A stretch of 64,000 nt of DNA from an uncultured Acidobacteriota bacterium (GTDB lineage: Bacteria > Acidobacteriota > Terriglobia > Terriglobales > Acidobacteriaceae), in assembly GCA_903873705.1 (NCBI GenBank), contig CAIQPK010000002.1, forward strand, positions 86,880 to 150,879, read 5' to 3'. Shown here in pieces: positions 45,868 to 57,378 of this stretch. The position numbers and the translations under genes are program-made. The number at the start of each line of letters is the position of its first letter. Positions within the stretch are counted from its first letter, which is position 1. The notes under the pieces are model-generated. The model was not told the origin of the DNA. It did no database searches and saw only the letters and a list, made by a program, of their open reading frames with translations.

Positions 45868-47706
45868 TTACGGCGCCACCGGAATAGGGGCTACCGGCGT
45901 CTTCACCGGCGTCGCCAGCCCGAAGAACAGCAACACGCTGTCGTTGCTGCTGTCGGAAACCCAGACGTTTCCTGTCGCATCCACGGCCAGCGAAAAAGGA
46001 CGGTTCAATGCGGCATCGACGCCCATGCCATCGCTCGAAGAAAGCACGGTGCCCGCCGCCGGCCCCGGCAGGACCCGGTTTCCCGCAAAGTGTGAAAACC
46101 GCGCGCCGTAGTAGCTCAAAACCCACACATCCTGCACGCCATCGATGGCCACGCTGCTGGGATGATCCAACCCGCCGGCCACGCCCGTATCCAGTACCGT
46201 CGTCCCGGTGGGTCCCACTTCCGTAACGGTGCTGCTGTAAAAGTTCGCCACCCAGGCATTGCCCGGAGCATCCACCGCAATGCCAGACGCGCCATCGCAG
46301 CACGAAGGATGCGCCAGTACGGTGCCATCGAACCCCACGTGGGTCACCGTCAGGTCACCCTGGTTGGCCAGCCACATCCCGTGTGTGGAGTCGGCCGCCA
46401 CGGCCACCGGGAAGGAAGCCCCAGCGCCCAACCCGCTCTTCAGCACGTTGCCGTTGTTGTCATAAATCGATCCCGAACTGTTAGCGTAATTCCCGATCAG
46501 GATGTTGCCATTGGAATCCGCCGCCAGCCCCTGCGGGTAGTCCAGCCCGGCATCCGAAAAAGTTCCCACAATCGTGCCGGGGCCGGTCTGGCTGTCACCC
46601 CTGAGCTTCATCACGCTGCCCTTGGTCGTACCGTGGATCGGCTTCTCTTCGTTCGATACCCACACCGCGTCGTTGGGATCGATCGTCAGTCCAAACATCT
46701 CACCCATCCCACTGCTCGTATAGCCATTCGCGCTCAGCGGCAAACCCTGCGGCGTAAAGTTGCTTACCGCGCCCGGAAAGTCCGCCACCCAGACATTCCC
46801 CACCGCGTCGATCGCCAGCGCCGTCGGTCCGCTCAGTCCGCCGCCCGACACCCGCATACTCAACGTCCAGTCATGCGGAGCAGCCGTCAGCGTGCTCGGA
46901 AACGGTGGTACCGGCCCCTGCGCCAGGAACACCGCGCCCACATTATTGCCAGGGTTCTTCACAATATTCAGCGCCGCCGCCAGCGTATCCGTCGGCACGC
47001 TCGACCCCACCGTCGCCGCCGTGAACAACGTAGAACACCCGGCCGCATCACCCTTCGAGTTCACGCATACCGCCAGTGCATTCGCCAGTGCCTGCAGCTT
47101 GCCCGTCTCCACACTCTGCGTCGCCGCCAGCGTGGCCAGCGTGCCGGTCTGCGGATTCACCAGCAGCCCCGAGTTTAAAAACGCATTCTTCAGCCCCGTA
47201 GCATTCGTCGCTGACGCCCCCACATGATCGGCCGACGTCATAAACGGCGCCAGCGCCCACGCCGCCGCCACCGTCGTCAATTCGTTGATGTTCACAAACG
47301 GCGTCGTCGGCAGATCACCGCACCGCCCCAGCGCCGTCATCATCACCAGCGCATTGTTAACCGTCCCCGCAGCCAGGCCAGGATTCCCTCCGGTCGCCAC
47401 CAGGTAAACCTGGTCCTCAACATCCACGCAGCTGTACTTCCCGGTAATCGTAAAGAACCCGTTGGCGTCGCTCGCGACCGAACTCGTCAGCATCGACGTC
47501 GCCAGCGACCCATTGCCCAGCTTGCCAGCCGAGTACAGCTTCACCACCGCCTGCGTCACCGGTGGCTGCCCACCATAAACGCTCCCCCGCAGGTTCAGCG
47601 TCCCCGATAAATTGGTCGCAGCCGTTCCCGCGCCGCAACCGGTTAGCGATACCAGGGCAACGAACACGGCAACTGCCGAAAGACGGGGGACCAGGCGCAT
47701 CAACAT
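45868..47706 (-). CDS. NHL-repeat beta-propeller lipoprotein
   Basis: About 612 residues. Lipobox LVSLTGC near residue 22, then a carboxypeptidase-regulatory-like segment (LRGSVYGGQPPVTQAVVKLY) and a six-bladed NHL propeller in the second half with repeats such as SGIAVDAPGNAWVANFYSS and FSLAVDATGNVWVSDSSND. Extracytoplasmic; binding partner unknown. Start ATG 47706 (or 47700) chosen to give the signal peptide; the frame extends further upstream without merit. The 5' flank carries a heptamer array next to rnpB. Confidence 0.82.
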   Translation of the reverse strand: MLMRLVPRLSAVAVFVALVSLTGCGAGTAATNLSGTLNLRGSVYGGQPPVTQAVVKLYSAGKLGNGSLATSMLTSSVASDANGFFTITGKYSCVDVEDQVYLVATGGNPGLAAGTVNNALVMMTALGRCGDLPTTPFVNINELTTVAAAWALAPFMTSADHVGASATNATGLKNAFLNSGLLVNPQTGTLATLAATQSVETGKLQALANALAVCVNSKGDAAGCSTLFTAATVGSSVPTDTLAAALNIVKNPGNNVGAVFLAQGPVPPFPSTLTAAPHDWTLSMRVSGGGLSGPTALAIDAVGNVWVADFPGAVSNFTPQGLPLSANGYTSSGMGEMFGLTIDPNDAVWVSNEEKPIHGTTKGSVMKLRGDSQTGPGTIVGTFSDAGLDYPQGLAADSNGNILIGNYANSSGSIYDNNGNVLKSGLGAGASFPVAVAADSTHGMWLANQGDLTVTHVGFDGTVLAHPSCCDGASGIAVDAPGNAWVANFYSSTVTEVGPTGTTVLDTGVAGGLDHPSSVAIDGVQDVWVLSYYGARFSHFAGNRVLPGPAAGTVLSSSDGMGVDAALNRPFSLAVDATGNVWVSDSSNDSVLLFFGLATPVKTPVAPIPVAP

Positions 47707-47824
47707 GCTGCCGATTCTACCCCTCACCACCCGCTTTTTCCCATCCACAACAACCCAACACCCGCCCAGCCGTCCCAAAAAGCACCGAGCCCTCGACACC
47801 CATCGAGGGCCCAGCATTTCTAAT

Positions 47825-47866
47825 CCCTAAGCCCTGAACCCTGGGCCCTGAACCCTGGACCCTGAA
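47825..47866. repeat. Heptamer tandem repeat, CCCTRRN x6
   Basis: CCCTAAG, CCCTGAA, CCCTGGG, CCCTGAA, CCCTGGA, CCCTGAA, six units in exact 7-base register. It ends three bases before the 3' end of RNase P RNA. Confidence 0.92.
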
Positions 47867-47869
47867 TTC

Positions 47870-48345
47870 TTGCAGGCGGCCCGTAAGCCGAATTCTGTTC
47901 TAAGCGATCATTCCTCTAGGCGAGCCATTACTGGCCCGCTCCAGCAACCTACCCGCAAGTTCCGGCCGCTGCCCGAAAGCAGCCAAGCTCCTCACCTGAA
48001 CGCGACGGGCCGTCACGCGGACGTCGCCTGAAGAGGGGCGACAGTCTCCCTGCCTATTTGGTCTTGCTCCGTGTGGGGTTTACCAAGCCGCCGGCATTAC
48101 TGTCGACGCGGTGGGCTCTTACCCCACCCTTTCACCCTTACCTCAGAAAGCGTGCATGGACGCTGCCCTTGCGAGCACCGCCCAACTTCCTTGAGGCGGT
48201 TTACTTTCTGTTGCACTGGCCGTATCTCGGCCTTGAAGCCGAAACCCCGGACGTTATCCGGCACACTGCCCTGCGGAGTTCGGACTTTCCTCCCCTGCCC
48301 AACACCTTGCGGTGAGAACAGCAGCGATCGCCCGGCCGCCTGCAA
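47870..48345 (-). ncRNA. rnpB: RNase P RNA
   Basis: Catalytic RNA that matures tRNA 5' ends. On the minus strand the 5' region has GAGGAAAGTCCGAACTC (48292-48276) and the 3' region GAACAGAATTCGGCTTA (47900-47884), the two most conserved blocks of bacterial RNase P. The ends form helix P1: GCCGCCTGCAA and TTGCAGGCGGC at 48335-48345 and 47870-47880 are perfectly complementary, which sets the boundaries. Length about 476 nt, somewhat long for type A. Confidence 0.95.
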
Positions 48346-48453
48346 CTCCAGTCTAACGCCATTCCCATACAGCACCGCCAGGTTGACACCTCCGCACAGG
48401 GGATAAGCCTCGACAAAGCACCCGCGACAACAGAAAATCCCCCTCTTAGCTTG

Positions 48454-48478
48454 ATATAGGACATAACTTGTCCTATAT
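48454..48478. promoter_or_regulatory. 10-5-10 palindrome before the siderophore receptor
   Basis: ATATAGGACA-TAACT-TGTCCTATAT, a perfect inverted repeat 52 bases before the ATG, with a partial half-site copy (TAGGTCTTATA) about 25 bases downstream. It is not a Fur box; size and form suit a dimeric regulator of the Rrf2 or PadR/MarR kind. The regulator is not in the window. Confidence 0.7.
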
Positions 48479-48529
48479 TGGAAACAATCAAGGACTAAAT
48501 AGGTCTTATATGCCGATCGCGAGGTTCCA

Positions 48530-50929
48530 ATGATCTTCCCCCCTTCTTTCAGGACTGCTTTCAAGCCGTCCCTTGCACTTCTGCTAGCCGTTGCCACTCT
48601 TCCCGCAACCTCCAGGGGACAACAAGCCGCTCCGGTAAACGTAGAGATCCGGGTCATCGACTCCCGGCAAGCGGCCATCCCCGCAGCCCAACTCACGCTC
48701 CGCCGCGACGAGGCGCACCCCGCCCAGGTGGACGCATCCGCCGACTCCCACGGAAAGCTCAACCTGCTCATCGCCCCCGGCCATTACCTGCTCACCCTCT
48801 CCCAGTCAGGTTTCGAGCCTCTGAATCAGGGCGTCGATATTTCCACCCACCCCCTCCCTCTGACGCTCGTTCTCAAAATCGCCTCGGCGAACCAGACCGT
48901 GGAAGTCCGCGCTGACGGCTTCAGCACCGACGTTGCCTCCTCCGCCACCCGCATGCCCATCACGCTCCTCGAAACCCCGCAGCAGCTCCAGGTCCTCACC
49001 GCCGAGCTCCTCCGTTCCCGTGGCGTCGAGTCCATGAAGCAGGCCGTCGAAGTCGTCCCCTCCGTCGGCCTCCAGCTCGGCGAAGGCCGCCGCGACAACT
49101 TCTTCATCCGCGGCTTCAACGCCGTCACCGACATGTACATCGACGGCGTCCGCGACGGCGCCCAGTACTACCGCGACCTCTCCAACACCGAGCGCATCGA
49201 AGTCGTCGAAGGCCCCGCCGCCGTGCTCTACGGCCGCGGGTCATCCGGCGGCCTCATCAACCGAGTCACCAAAAAGCCCAGCATGGAAGGCACCTTCGGC
49301 GAGCTCACCTACACCGCCGGAGGCTACGGTGAGCAGCGCGGCGCAGCCGACCTCGACACCATCATCCCCGGAACCGCAAAAAAGCTCGGCTTCCGCCTCA
49401 CCGGAGCAGCCGAGCACGAGGGCAGCCACCGTCATTTCTACTGGGAAGACAGCTACACCTTCGCTCCCACCCTCACCTGGCACCCCGGCTCCGCCACCGC
49501 CATCAGCCTCCAGGCCGAGCGCCTGCGCGACGACCGACTCCCCGACCGCGGCATCCCCTTTCTCCCCTCCACCGGCGCGCCGGCCGCCGTATCCACCGGA
49601 AACTTCTACGGCTACGTCGGCCCCGGTCCGGGCAGCAACTTCATCCACAGCGCCATCACCGACGCCACCCTTGACGCCAGACACGCCTTCCAGGACGGCT
49701 GGACAGCCCACGCAGTCCAGCGCCTCGCCGGCTACGCCACCAAATTCAACAACATGTACGCCACCAACGTCACACCCATCCCCGGCTCCAACGGCGACTA
49801 CCTCGTCGGCCGCGGCCAGTACAACGGCACCCAGGACTGGAAGACCGCCTTCACCAACGCAGAAGCCTACCGCACCGGCCACTGGCTGGGCATGGACCAC
49901 ACCCTCCTCGCCGGCTCTGAGTACGGCCGCGAATCAACCGCATCCACCCAGTTCAACGGCCCCACCAACCAGACCCCCGTCGACCTCTTCAACCCCGCAC
50001 CCCTCGCGCCTATCCTCTCCACCACCTACAACCGCAACAACCGCTTCCTTGCCCAGACCCTCGCGGTCTACGCGCAGGACCTCGTCAACCTCGCTCCGCG
50101 CTGGAAAGCCCTGATCGGCCTGCGGTTTGACGACTTCAAGCAATCCCTCGAGCTCCGTCCCCCCACCAACACCACCCCCAACCTCGCCCGCACCGACCGC
50201 GCCCTCAGCCCCCGCGTCGGCCTCGTCTTCCAGGCCAAACCCTGGGCGTCGATCTACACCAATTACAGCCGCACCTTCGATCCCTCCGGCGAGAACCTTT
50301 CTCTCGCCACCAACAACGCCCAGCTCCAACCCGAGGTCACCCAGAACTACGAGGGCGGCGCCAAGCTCAATCTCCTGCGCGAAAAGCTCCTGCTCACCTC
50401 CAGCATCTTTCGCCTCGACCGCACCAACATCAAGACCACCGATCCCAACAACCCGCTAGCCCTGCTCAACCTCGGCGAGCAGCGAACCAACGGCGCCGAA
50501 CTCAGCTTCCAGGGCTCCCCGGCCCCTCATTGGCAGACCTTCGGCGGCTATGCCTGGCTCGATGGCCGCATCGTCTCCTCCACCACCCTGTCCAACGGCG
50601 TCAGCCTCCAGGGCCGCCGCCCGGCCATGAACGCCCTGCACAGCGCCAGCCTGTGGTCCACCTACACGTTCCGCAACACCTTTGGCTTCGGTGCAGGCCT
50701 CGTCACCCGTTCCGCGCAATTCGCCGCCACCGACAACCTCGCCCGCCTCCCCGCCTACGCCCGCCTCGACGCGTCCCTCTTCTACCGCAGGGCGCGTTAC
50801 GAGCTCCAGGCCAACATCCAGAACTTCACCAACCAGCGCTTCTACGACGCCGCCCAATCCGACTACCAGATCTACCCCGCATCACCCATCAGCGGAACCC
50901 TCACCGCCAGGTGGCGCTTCTCACGCTGA
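48530..50929 (+). CDS. TonB-dependent siderophore receptor
   Basis: 799 residues. Signal peptide, then a carboxypeptidase-regulatory-like domain (about 35-125), a TonB-box-like stretch, the plug with PITLLETPQQLQVLT and FFIRGFNAVTDMYIDGVRDG, and a barrel ending GTLTARWRFSR. The plug signature (PxSIxVxT variant, RGF, DG-x-R) is that of FpvA/FhuA-type ferric-siderophore receptors. GAGG precedes the ATG. Regulation probably through the palindrome at 48454-48478. Confidence 0.92.
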   Translation: MIFPPSFRTAFKPSLALLLAVATLPATSRGQQAAPVNVEIRVIDSRQAAIPAAQLTLRRDEAHPAQVDASADSHGKLNLLIAPGHYLLTLSQSGFEPLNQGVDISTHPLPLTLVLKIASANQTVEVRADGFSTDVASSATRMPITLLETPQQLQVLTAELLRSRGVESMKQAVEVVPSVGLQLGEGRRDNFFIRGFNAVTDMYIDGVRDGAQYYRDLSNTERIEVVEGPAAVLYGRGSSGGLINRVTKKPSMEGTFGELTYTAGGYGEQRGAADLDTIIPGTAKKLGFRLTGAAEHEGSHRHFYWEDSYTFAPTLTWHPGSATAISLQAERLRDDRLPDRGIPFLPSTGAPAAVSTGNFYGYVGPGPGSNFIHSAITDATLDARHAFQDGWTAHAVQRLAGYATKFNNMYATNVTPIPGSNGDYLVGRGQYNGTQDWKTAFTNAEAYRTGHWLGMDHTLLAGSEYGRESTASTQFNGPTNQTPVDLFNPAPLAPILSTTYNRNNRFLAQTLAVYAQDLVNLAPRWKALIGLRFDDFKQSLELRPPTNTTPNLARTDRALSPRVGLVFQAKPWASIYTNYSRTFDPSGENLSLATNNAQLQPEVTQNYEGGAKLNLLREKLLLTSSIFRLDRTNIKTTDPNNPLALLNLGEQRTNGAELSFQGSPAPHWQTFGGYAWLDGRIVSSTTLSNGVSLQGRRPAMNALHSASLWSTYTFRNTFGFGAGLVTRSAQFAATDNLARLPAYARLDASLFYRRARYELQANIQNFTNQRFYDAAQSDYQIYPASPISGTLTARWRFSR

Positions 50930-51038
50930 AGACTCCCCTGTTTGGCGGCGTGACCTGCATCTTTTCGCGCTCGACGCCGTCAAATAGGTGTTACACTAAG
51001 CTTCGCTGGAGACGTGCGCCTTAGAGTTGCCGAAGCGT

Positions 51039-51056
51039 TAAAATCATACGATTTTA
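51039..51056. promoter_or_regulatory. Palindrome in the rpoD leader
   Basis: TAAAATC-ATAC-GATTTTA, a perfect 7-4-7 inverted repeat in the gap between the siderophore receptor and rpoD, about 165 bases before the start codon. AT-rich in a GC-rich region; function unknown. Confidence 0.45.
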
Positions 51057-51221
51057 TACGACTTCCGCCCGCGCCCGCGGCCTTGACCGCAACCCCCGTC
51101 CCATCGAACCCGTCACAACTCAGGGAAACCTTTGCGCTGACACCCCCGCGCACCCGGTTCCATGAAATTTTTTCGCCTCGCGTGCCCTTTTCGGCACCTG
51201 CGAGGCACAGGAGCGCCCCAA

Positions 51222-52943
<1,722 letters not shown>

Positions 52944-52965
52944 CCAAGGCAACCTGGATTCTCGA

Positions 52966-52993
52966 AAAAGCCCCGCAATTCGCGGGGCTTTTC
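52966..52993 (+). terminator. Rho-independent terminator of rpoD
   Basis: AAAAGCCCCGC-AATTC-GCGGGGCTTTT, seven G:C-rich pairs flanked by A and T runs, 23 bases after the rpoD stop. Confidence 0.93.
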
Positions 52994-53032
52994 TATTCCT
53001 GCCGCCGGGCTTCTGTTAGGTTGAAGATCAGG

Positions 53033-54310
53033 ATGTCGCTCACAGAAAAATCAGGACAGAATCTCTCCATGCCCAAAGTACTCCGCGTATTTCTGTTCGT
53101 CACGGTGCTGCTTTTCATGGCAAACCTCGCAGCGGAAGTCTACTGCCGGCACACGCCCACGCTGAACCACATGCCCTACACCCATGTCACGCTCGATCCC
53201 AGCGATGACTACGCGGACTTTCGCATGTTTCTCCTGCGTTTCCACCACTTTCATGAGCGGGATTTCTTCTCTCCGAAATGGGGCAGCGACTATCTGTATC
53301 CTGCCACCGTCGGTATGCTGTACGAACCCTTCTTCGCGTTTCATCTCCCCTTCCCAGGGCAACGGTTTATGGCTGTAGTCGCTCTCGCCTGGTTGCTCTT
53401 GTCCCTATGGCTCCGGCGCGTTCTCATCGCGCGCGGGTTGTCCAACCAGTCTGCGACGCTCTTCGCCGCCATCGCCGGGCTCGGTTCCTATCCGCTCTAC
53501 TTCGAGTTCAACCGCGCCAATGTAGAAATCTTCATCTGGATGTTCGCCGGTCTCGGCGTAATCGCCTTCGTGAAGGACCGTCCATGGGCGGCCGCAACCT
53601 GCTTTGGCATCGCCGGCGCCTGCAAAATTTATCCCTTCGTTTACATCGCTCTCCTCATCTCCAGAAAGCAATACAAACAGGCTGCATGGGCCATCGTCGT
53701 GGGGGCCATCTTCACCGTCTTCAGCCTGTGGGCGCTCACCGGTAGCATCACCGTCTCGCGTTTGGGAACGGCAGCAGGCCTCGAAGAATTTCGACAGGTC
53801 TACGTCCTGCACAAGCGCTTCGGCGAAATAGGACTCGACCATTCCATCTTCGGCATGTACAAGCGGTTCGCGTTCCACTTGCCCCCACCGGAGCAACTGG
53901 CTCATCTGCTCTCCATCTACCTCGCCGTCGCCGCGATCGTCGCCTGCATCGCCTACTTCGCTCGAGCGATCAGGATGCCCATGATCAACCAGGTCATCTT
54001 CCTTACCATTGCCTGCATCGTCCTTCCCCCCACGTCATACGACTACACTCTCCTCCATCTCTACACGCCATTCGTCCTCATGCTCCTGCTCGTCGTCGAC
54101 TTCTCGGTGCGTCGCGCTCCGCTGCCTCCTGGCACGTGGGCGGTCCTCATCTGCTTCATGCTCCTCCTTGCCCCGCTGAACGAAGTCATCGTTCACGGCG
54201 AACGGATTGCCGGACAATTGAAATGCATCATACTTCTCGTACTCGCAGCGCTCGCCCTCCGCTATCGTTTCGTGTCCGGGGCCGCAACCCTTCCGGTGAC
54301 GGCTGGGTGA
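53033..54310 (+). CDS. GT87-like membrane glycosyltransferase (DUF2029)
   Basis: 425 residues with about ten membrane helices. A first-loop acidic motif [16 protein letters not shown] and [12 protein letters not shown] / [18 protein letters not shown] are characteristic of polyprenyl-phosphate-mannose-using GT-C enzymes of family 87. Likely adds mannose or a similar sugar to an envelope glycan. Start ATG 53033; TTG 53021 and ATG 53069 are alternatives. Its TGA overlaps the next ATG. Confidence 0.8.
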   Translation: MSLTEKSGQNLSMPKVLRVFLFVTVLLFMANLAAEVYCRHTPTLNHMPYTHVTLDPSDDYADFRMFLLRFHHFHERDFFSPKWGSDYLYPATVGMLYEPFFAFHLPFPGQRFMAVVALAWLLLSLWLRRVLIARGLSNQSATLFAAIAGLGSYPLYFEFNRANVEIFIWMFAGLGVIAFVKDRPWAAATCFGIAGACKIYPFVYIALLISRKQYKQAAWAIVVGAIFTVFSLWALTGSITVSRLGTAAGLEEFRQVYVLHKRFGEIGLDHSIFGMYKRFAFHLPPPEQLAHLLSIYLAVAAIVACIAYFARAIRMPMINQVIFLTIACIVLPPTSYDYTLLHLYTPFVLMLLLVVDFSVRRAPLPPGTWAVLICFMLLLAPLNEVIVHGERIAGQLKCIILLVLAALALRYRFVSGAATLPVTAG

Positions 54311-56361
54311 TGCGTGGCCTCGCCGTAACCCTCGCGATAGCGCTCTCCATCCTCGCGTCTGCCCAGCACCCCACCGGTGGAACCTGGCCTACCTACGGGG
54401 GTGACGCTGGCGGCCAACGCTACTCCAGCGCCTCCCAGATTACGCGCGAAAACGTCGCCAGCCTCCACCCCGTCTGGACGTATCACACCCACGCGCTGGA
54501 GACCGGCAACCCCTCCACACCCCTGAGCGACTTCGAAGCCACACCCATTCTCTTCCAGGGCAGCCTCTATCTCTCCACTCCCTTCAACCGCGTCATCGCG
54601 CTCGACCCCTCCACCGGCACCGAGCGCTGGTCGTACGACCCCGGTATCCCACCCAACGTCTTCCAGGCCAACTACACCTCTCGCGGCGTCGCGGCCTGGG
54701 CTGGCACCGGCGACAATGGCCCCTGCCCATCACGCATCTTCGTAGCCACACTCGATGCTCGCCTCATCGCCATCGACGCCGCCACTGGAAAGCCCTGCAC
54801 CGCATTCGGCAACAACGGCATAGTCGACCTCAAGCAGGGTGTTCCCACCCGCCAGCAGGCCCCCTATCGCCTCTTCGGCAACACGTCGCCACCAACCGTG
54901 GTTGGCAACGTCGTCATCGTCGGCTCAGCGGTAGGCGATAACCAGGCAGTCGACGTCGAGCCCGGTTACGTCCACGGCTTCGACGCGCGCACAGGTGCAC
55001 TGCTCTGGACCTGGAACCCGATGGTATGGGCAGATACGCAGCATCCGCGCACCGGCGGTGGTAACGCCTGGTCAGTTCTGGCCGCAGACGAGGAACGCGG
55101 CATCGTCTACATCCCCACCGGCTCTCCTTCGCCCGATTTCTACGGAGGCCTCCGCAAAGGCGACAACCGCGATGCCGACTCCCTCGTCGCGCTCGACGCC
55201 GCCACCGGCAAAAAACTCTGGGCCTTTCAGCTCATCCATCACGATGTCTGGGACTACGACACCGCCAGCGAACCGCTCCTCTTCGAATTCCAGGGCCGCA
55301 CGCCCGCCGTCGCCATCGCACCCAAAACCGGCTCCCTTTTCGTGCTCAATCGCGTCACCGGTGAGCCCCTCTACCCCGTTGAAGAACGCCCTGTACCGAA
55401 GACTGACATCCCCGGGGAGGAGCTCTCTCCCACGCAGCCCTTCTCATCCCTCGGCGCGGTCAACGCCCAGGCCGTGGACTTTACCCACCTCAACGGTAGT
55501 GAATGCGATCAGAAGCTCCGCTCCCTTCGCTACGAAGGCATCTTCACCCCTCCTTCGCTCGGTGGAACGCTGCAGTTTCCCGGAAGCCTCGGCGGAGTCA
55601 ACTGGGGTTCGATGGCACTCGATCCCCAGACCAACACCCTATTCGTGAATACCAACGGATCGGCCTACGAGATCAGGTTGCTTCCGCAATTAACACCGCT
55701 TCAGCAAGACATGCAGGTTTTCACTGACCGCAAGCTGTTCTTTAGCCTTGCCGCCAGCCTCTTCGTAGTCTCCTTGATCGTTGCGCGCAGAAGACAGAAC
55801 AGGCAATGGGCCGTCGCAGGGCTGGCACTGGCGCTTGCTCTCGCCACGACCAGCCAGATCGTTCACACCCCGGACACCTTCACCTTCAAGACCAGGCAGA
55901 AAATGTTGAATAGCCCCGATGCCGTAGGAGAAGTCTCACCCAACCAGGGCGCTCCCTATCGCATCTACCGGCGCGTTCTCCAGAATGAAAACGGACAGCC
56001 CTGCACGCCGCAGCCCTGGGGATCGACCACCGCCATCAATCTCGACACCGGCGCCCACGTCTGGCAGAAACCCCTCGGCACCATGGTCCCCGGCCAGCAT
56101 ACCTGCACCGTCAACTTCGGCGCGCCCATCGCCACCGCCGGCGGCCTGCTCTTCACCGCCGCCACATCGCAACCCCTCTTGCGCGCCATCGATAAAGCCA
56201 CCGGTGAAGAAGTCTGGGCCGGAGCGCTTCCCGTTCCCGCGCAATCCACTCCCATGACCTACACCATCAATGGCCGCCAGTTCGTCGTCATCGCCGCCGG
56301 TGGCCATGGCGGTCTCGGCACGCCACTCAGCGACTCGCTCGTCGCCTTCGCTCTACAGTAG
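54310..56361 (+). CDS. PQQ-dependent dehydrogenase with internal membrane hairpin
   Basis: 683 residues. Signal sequence LAVTLAIALSILASA, then an eight-bladed quinoprotein propeller: WPTYGGDAGGQRYSSASQI, GGNAWSVLAADEERGIVYIP, HHDVWDYDTASEPLLFEF and GGLLFTAATSQPLLRAID. Closest in style to glucose dehydrogenase (Gcd), which oxidises sugars in the periplasm and reduces ubiquinone. Odd: residues about 476-517 hold two hydrophobic helices separated by RRRQNRQ, inserted between late blades, whereas Gcd has its helices at the N-terminus. Start ATG 54310 shares a base with the upstream stop. Confidence 0.85.
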   Translation: MRGLAVTLAIALSILASAQHPTGGTWPTYGGDAGGQRYSSASQITRENVASLHPVWTYHTHALETGNPSTPLSDFEATPILFQGSLYLSTPFNRVIALDPSTGTERWSYDPGIPPNVFQANYTSRGVAAWAGTGDNGPCPSRIFVATLDARLIAIDAATGKPCTAFGNNGIVDLKQGVPTRQQAPYRLFGNTSPPTVVGNVVIVGSAVGDNQAVDVEPGYVHGFDARTGALLWTWNPMVWADTQHPRTGGGNAWSVLAADEERGIVYIPTGSPSPDFYGGLRKGDNRDADSLVALDAATGKKLWAFQLIHHDVWDYDTASEPLLFEFQGRTPAVAIAPKTGSLFVLNRVTGEPLYPVEERPVPKTDIPGEELSPTQPFSSLGAVNAQAVDFTHLNGSECDQKLRSLRYEGIFTPPSLGGTLQFPGSLGGVNWGSMALDPQTNTLFVNTNGSAYEIRLLPQLTPLQQDMQVFTDRKLFFSLAASLFVVSLIVARRRQNRQWAVAGLALALALATTSQIVHTPDTFTFKTRQKMLNSPDAVGEVSPNQGAPYRIYRRVLQNENGQPCTPQPWGSTTAINLDTGAHVWQKPLGTMVPGQHTCTVNFGAPIATAGGLLFTAATSQPLLRAIDKATGEEVWAGALPVPAQSTPMTYTINGRQFVVIAAGGHGGLGTPLSDSLVAFALQ

Positions 56362-57378
56362 CTACCGCGACTCCCAGGCAATCGTATCTTCGATCCCCTG
56401 TTCCTTGGTCGTTTTCGGAACCCACTTCATCAATCGTTCCGCCTTGCCATTGTCAGCCACAAAGAACTTCTGGTCGCTCTGCCGCCACGGCAGGTGCGTG
56501 TAATTCAACGTGACGCCGAGCCGCTTCTCCAGGAACAGCAACAGTTCCAGTAGCGACATACTGTTCTCAATGCCACCGCCGATGTTGAACGCCTCACCCC
56601 TGGCGCTCGCAATCTGTTCGTAAGCCGAAACATACGCACTCACCGCGTCCGAAACATGCAGCAGGTCGCGCACCTGCTTCCCGTCTCCTGACACCGTAAA
56701 CGCCGTCCGCCCAGGCTCCTTCACCGACTCAATCGCCTGCCGGCAGAACCACCCCACCCATCCCTGGTCATACGTCGCAAACTGCCGCCCGCCATAAATC
56801 GTCGAGTGCCGGAACACCACCGTATTCAGCCCAAACCCCCGCGCATAATCCAGCATGTACTGGTCCGCCGCTCCCTTCGAGCAGCCATACGGCGTATGAA
56901 ACTCGATCGCCGTACCCTCGTCCACGCCCTTGTGAAGCGTGCGCGGCTGATACCGCGTCTCAGCCTCTACCAGATCCAGGTGGTCAAGGTTCCCATAAAC
57001 CTTGTTCGACGACGCATAAATCACAGCCGTCTTCGGCGCATACTGCCTCACCGCTTCCAGCACATTGATCGACCCCAGCACATTGGTCTCGAAGTCGCGC
57101 CGCGGGCTCTGCATCGAAGTCGTCATCGCGACCTGTCCGGCAAGGTGAAAGATCACCTCGGGCAGAACGTTTTTGATCGTCTGCTCCACGTCAAACGCAT
57201 TGCGGACATCGCCATGAATGAACTCAACCGCACCCAGCGACCGCAACCACGCCAGGTTTTCCGCCGCCCCATGCCGCGCCAGCGAGTCGAACACCGTTAC
57301 CCCCCCGCCGCGTTCCAGCAGATAAGCCGCCAGGTTCGAGCCGACAAAGCCGGCGCCACCGGTAATCAGTGCGTTCAT
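56362..57378 (-). CDS. CDP-paratose 2-epimerase-like NAD-dependent epimerase
   Basis: 338 residues, extended SDR. ITGGAGFVGSNLAAYL (NAD site), ASSNKVYGN, and catalytic Y-x-x-x-K in YGCSKGAADQYMLDYARGFGL; the FRHSTIYGGRQFATYDQGWVGWF block is typical of CDP-paratose/tyvelose epimerases (RfbE). Acts on a nucleotide sugar for surface polysaccharide. Four-base overlap with the downstream-facing GT2 gene upstream of it indicates an operon of three genes. Confidence 0.85.
   Translation of the reverse strand: MNALITGGAGFVGSNLAAYLLERGGGVTVFDSLARHGAAENLAWLRSLGAVEFIHGDVRNAFDVEQTIKNVLPEVIFHLAGQVAMTTSMQSPRRDFETNVLGSINVLEAVRQYAPKTAVIYASSNKVYGNLDHLDLVEAETRYQPRTLHKGVDEGTAIEFHTPYGCSKGAADQYMLDYARGFGLNTVVFRHSTIYGGRQFATYDQGWVGWFCRQAIESVKEPGRTAFTVSGDGKQVRDLLHVSDAVSAYVSAYEQIASARGEAFNIGGGIENSMSLLELLLFLEKRLGVTLNYTHLPWRQSDQKFFVADNGKAERLMKWVPKTTKEQGIEDTIAWESR

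Noticed and set aside
47884..48315. Small open frames between the NHL gene and the siderophore receptor
   Set aside because: They fall entirely within the RNase P RNA.
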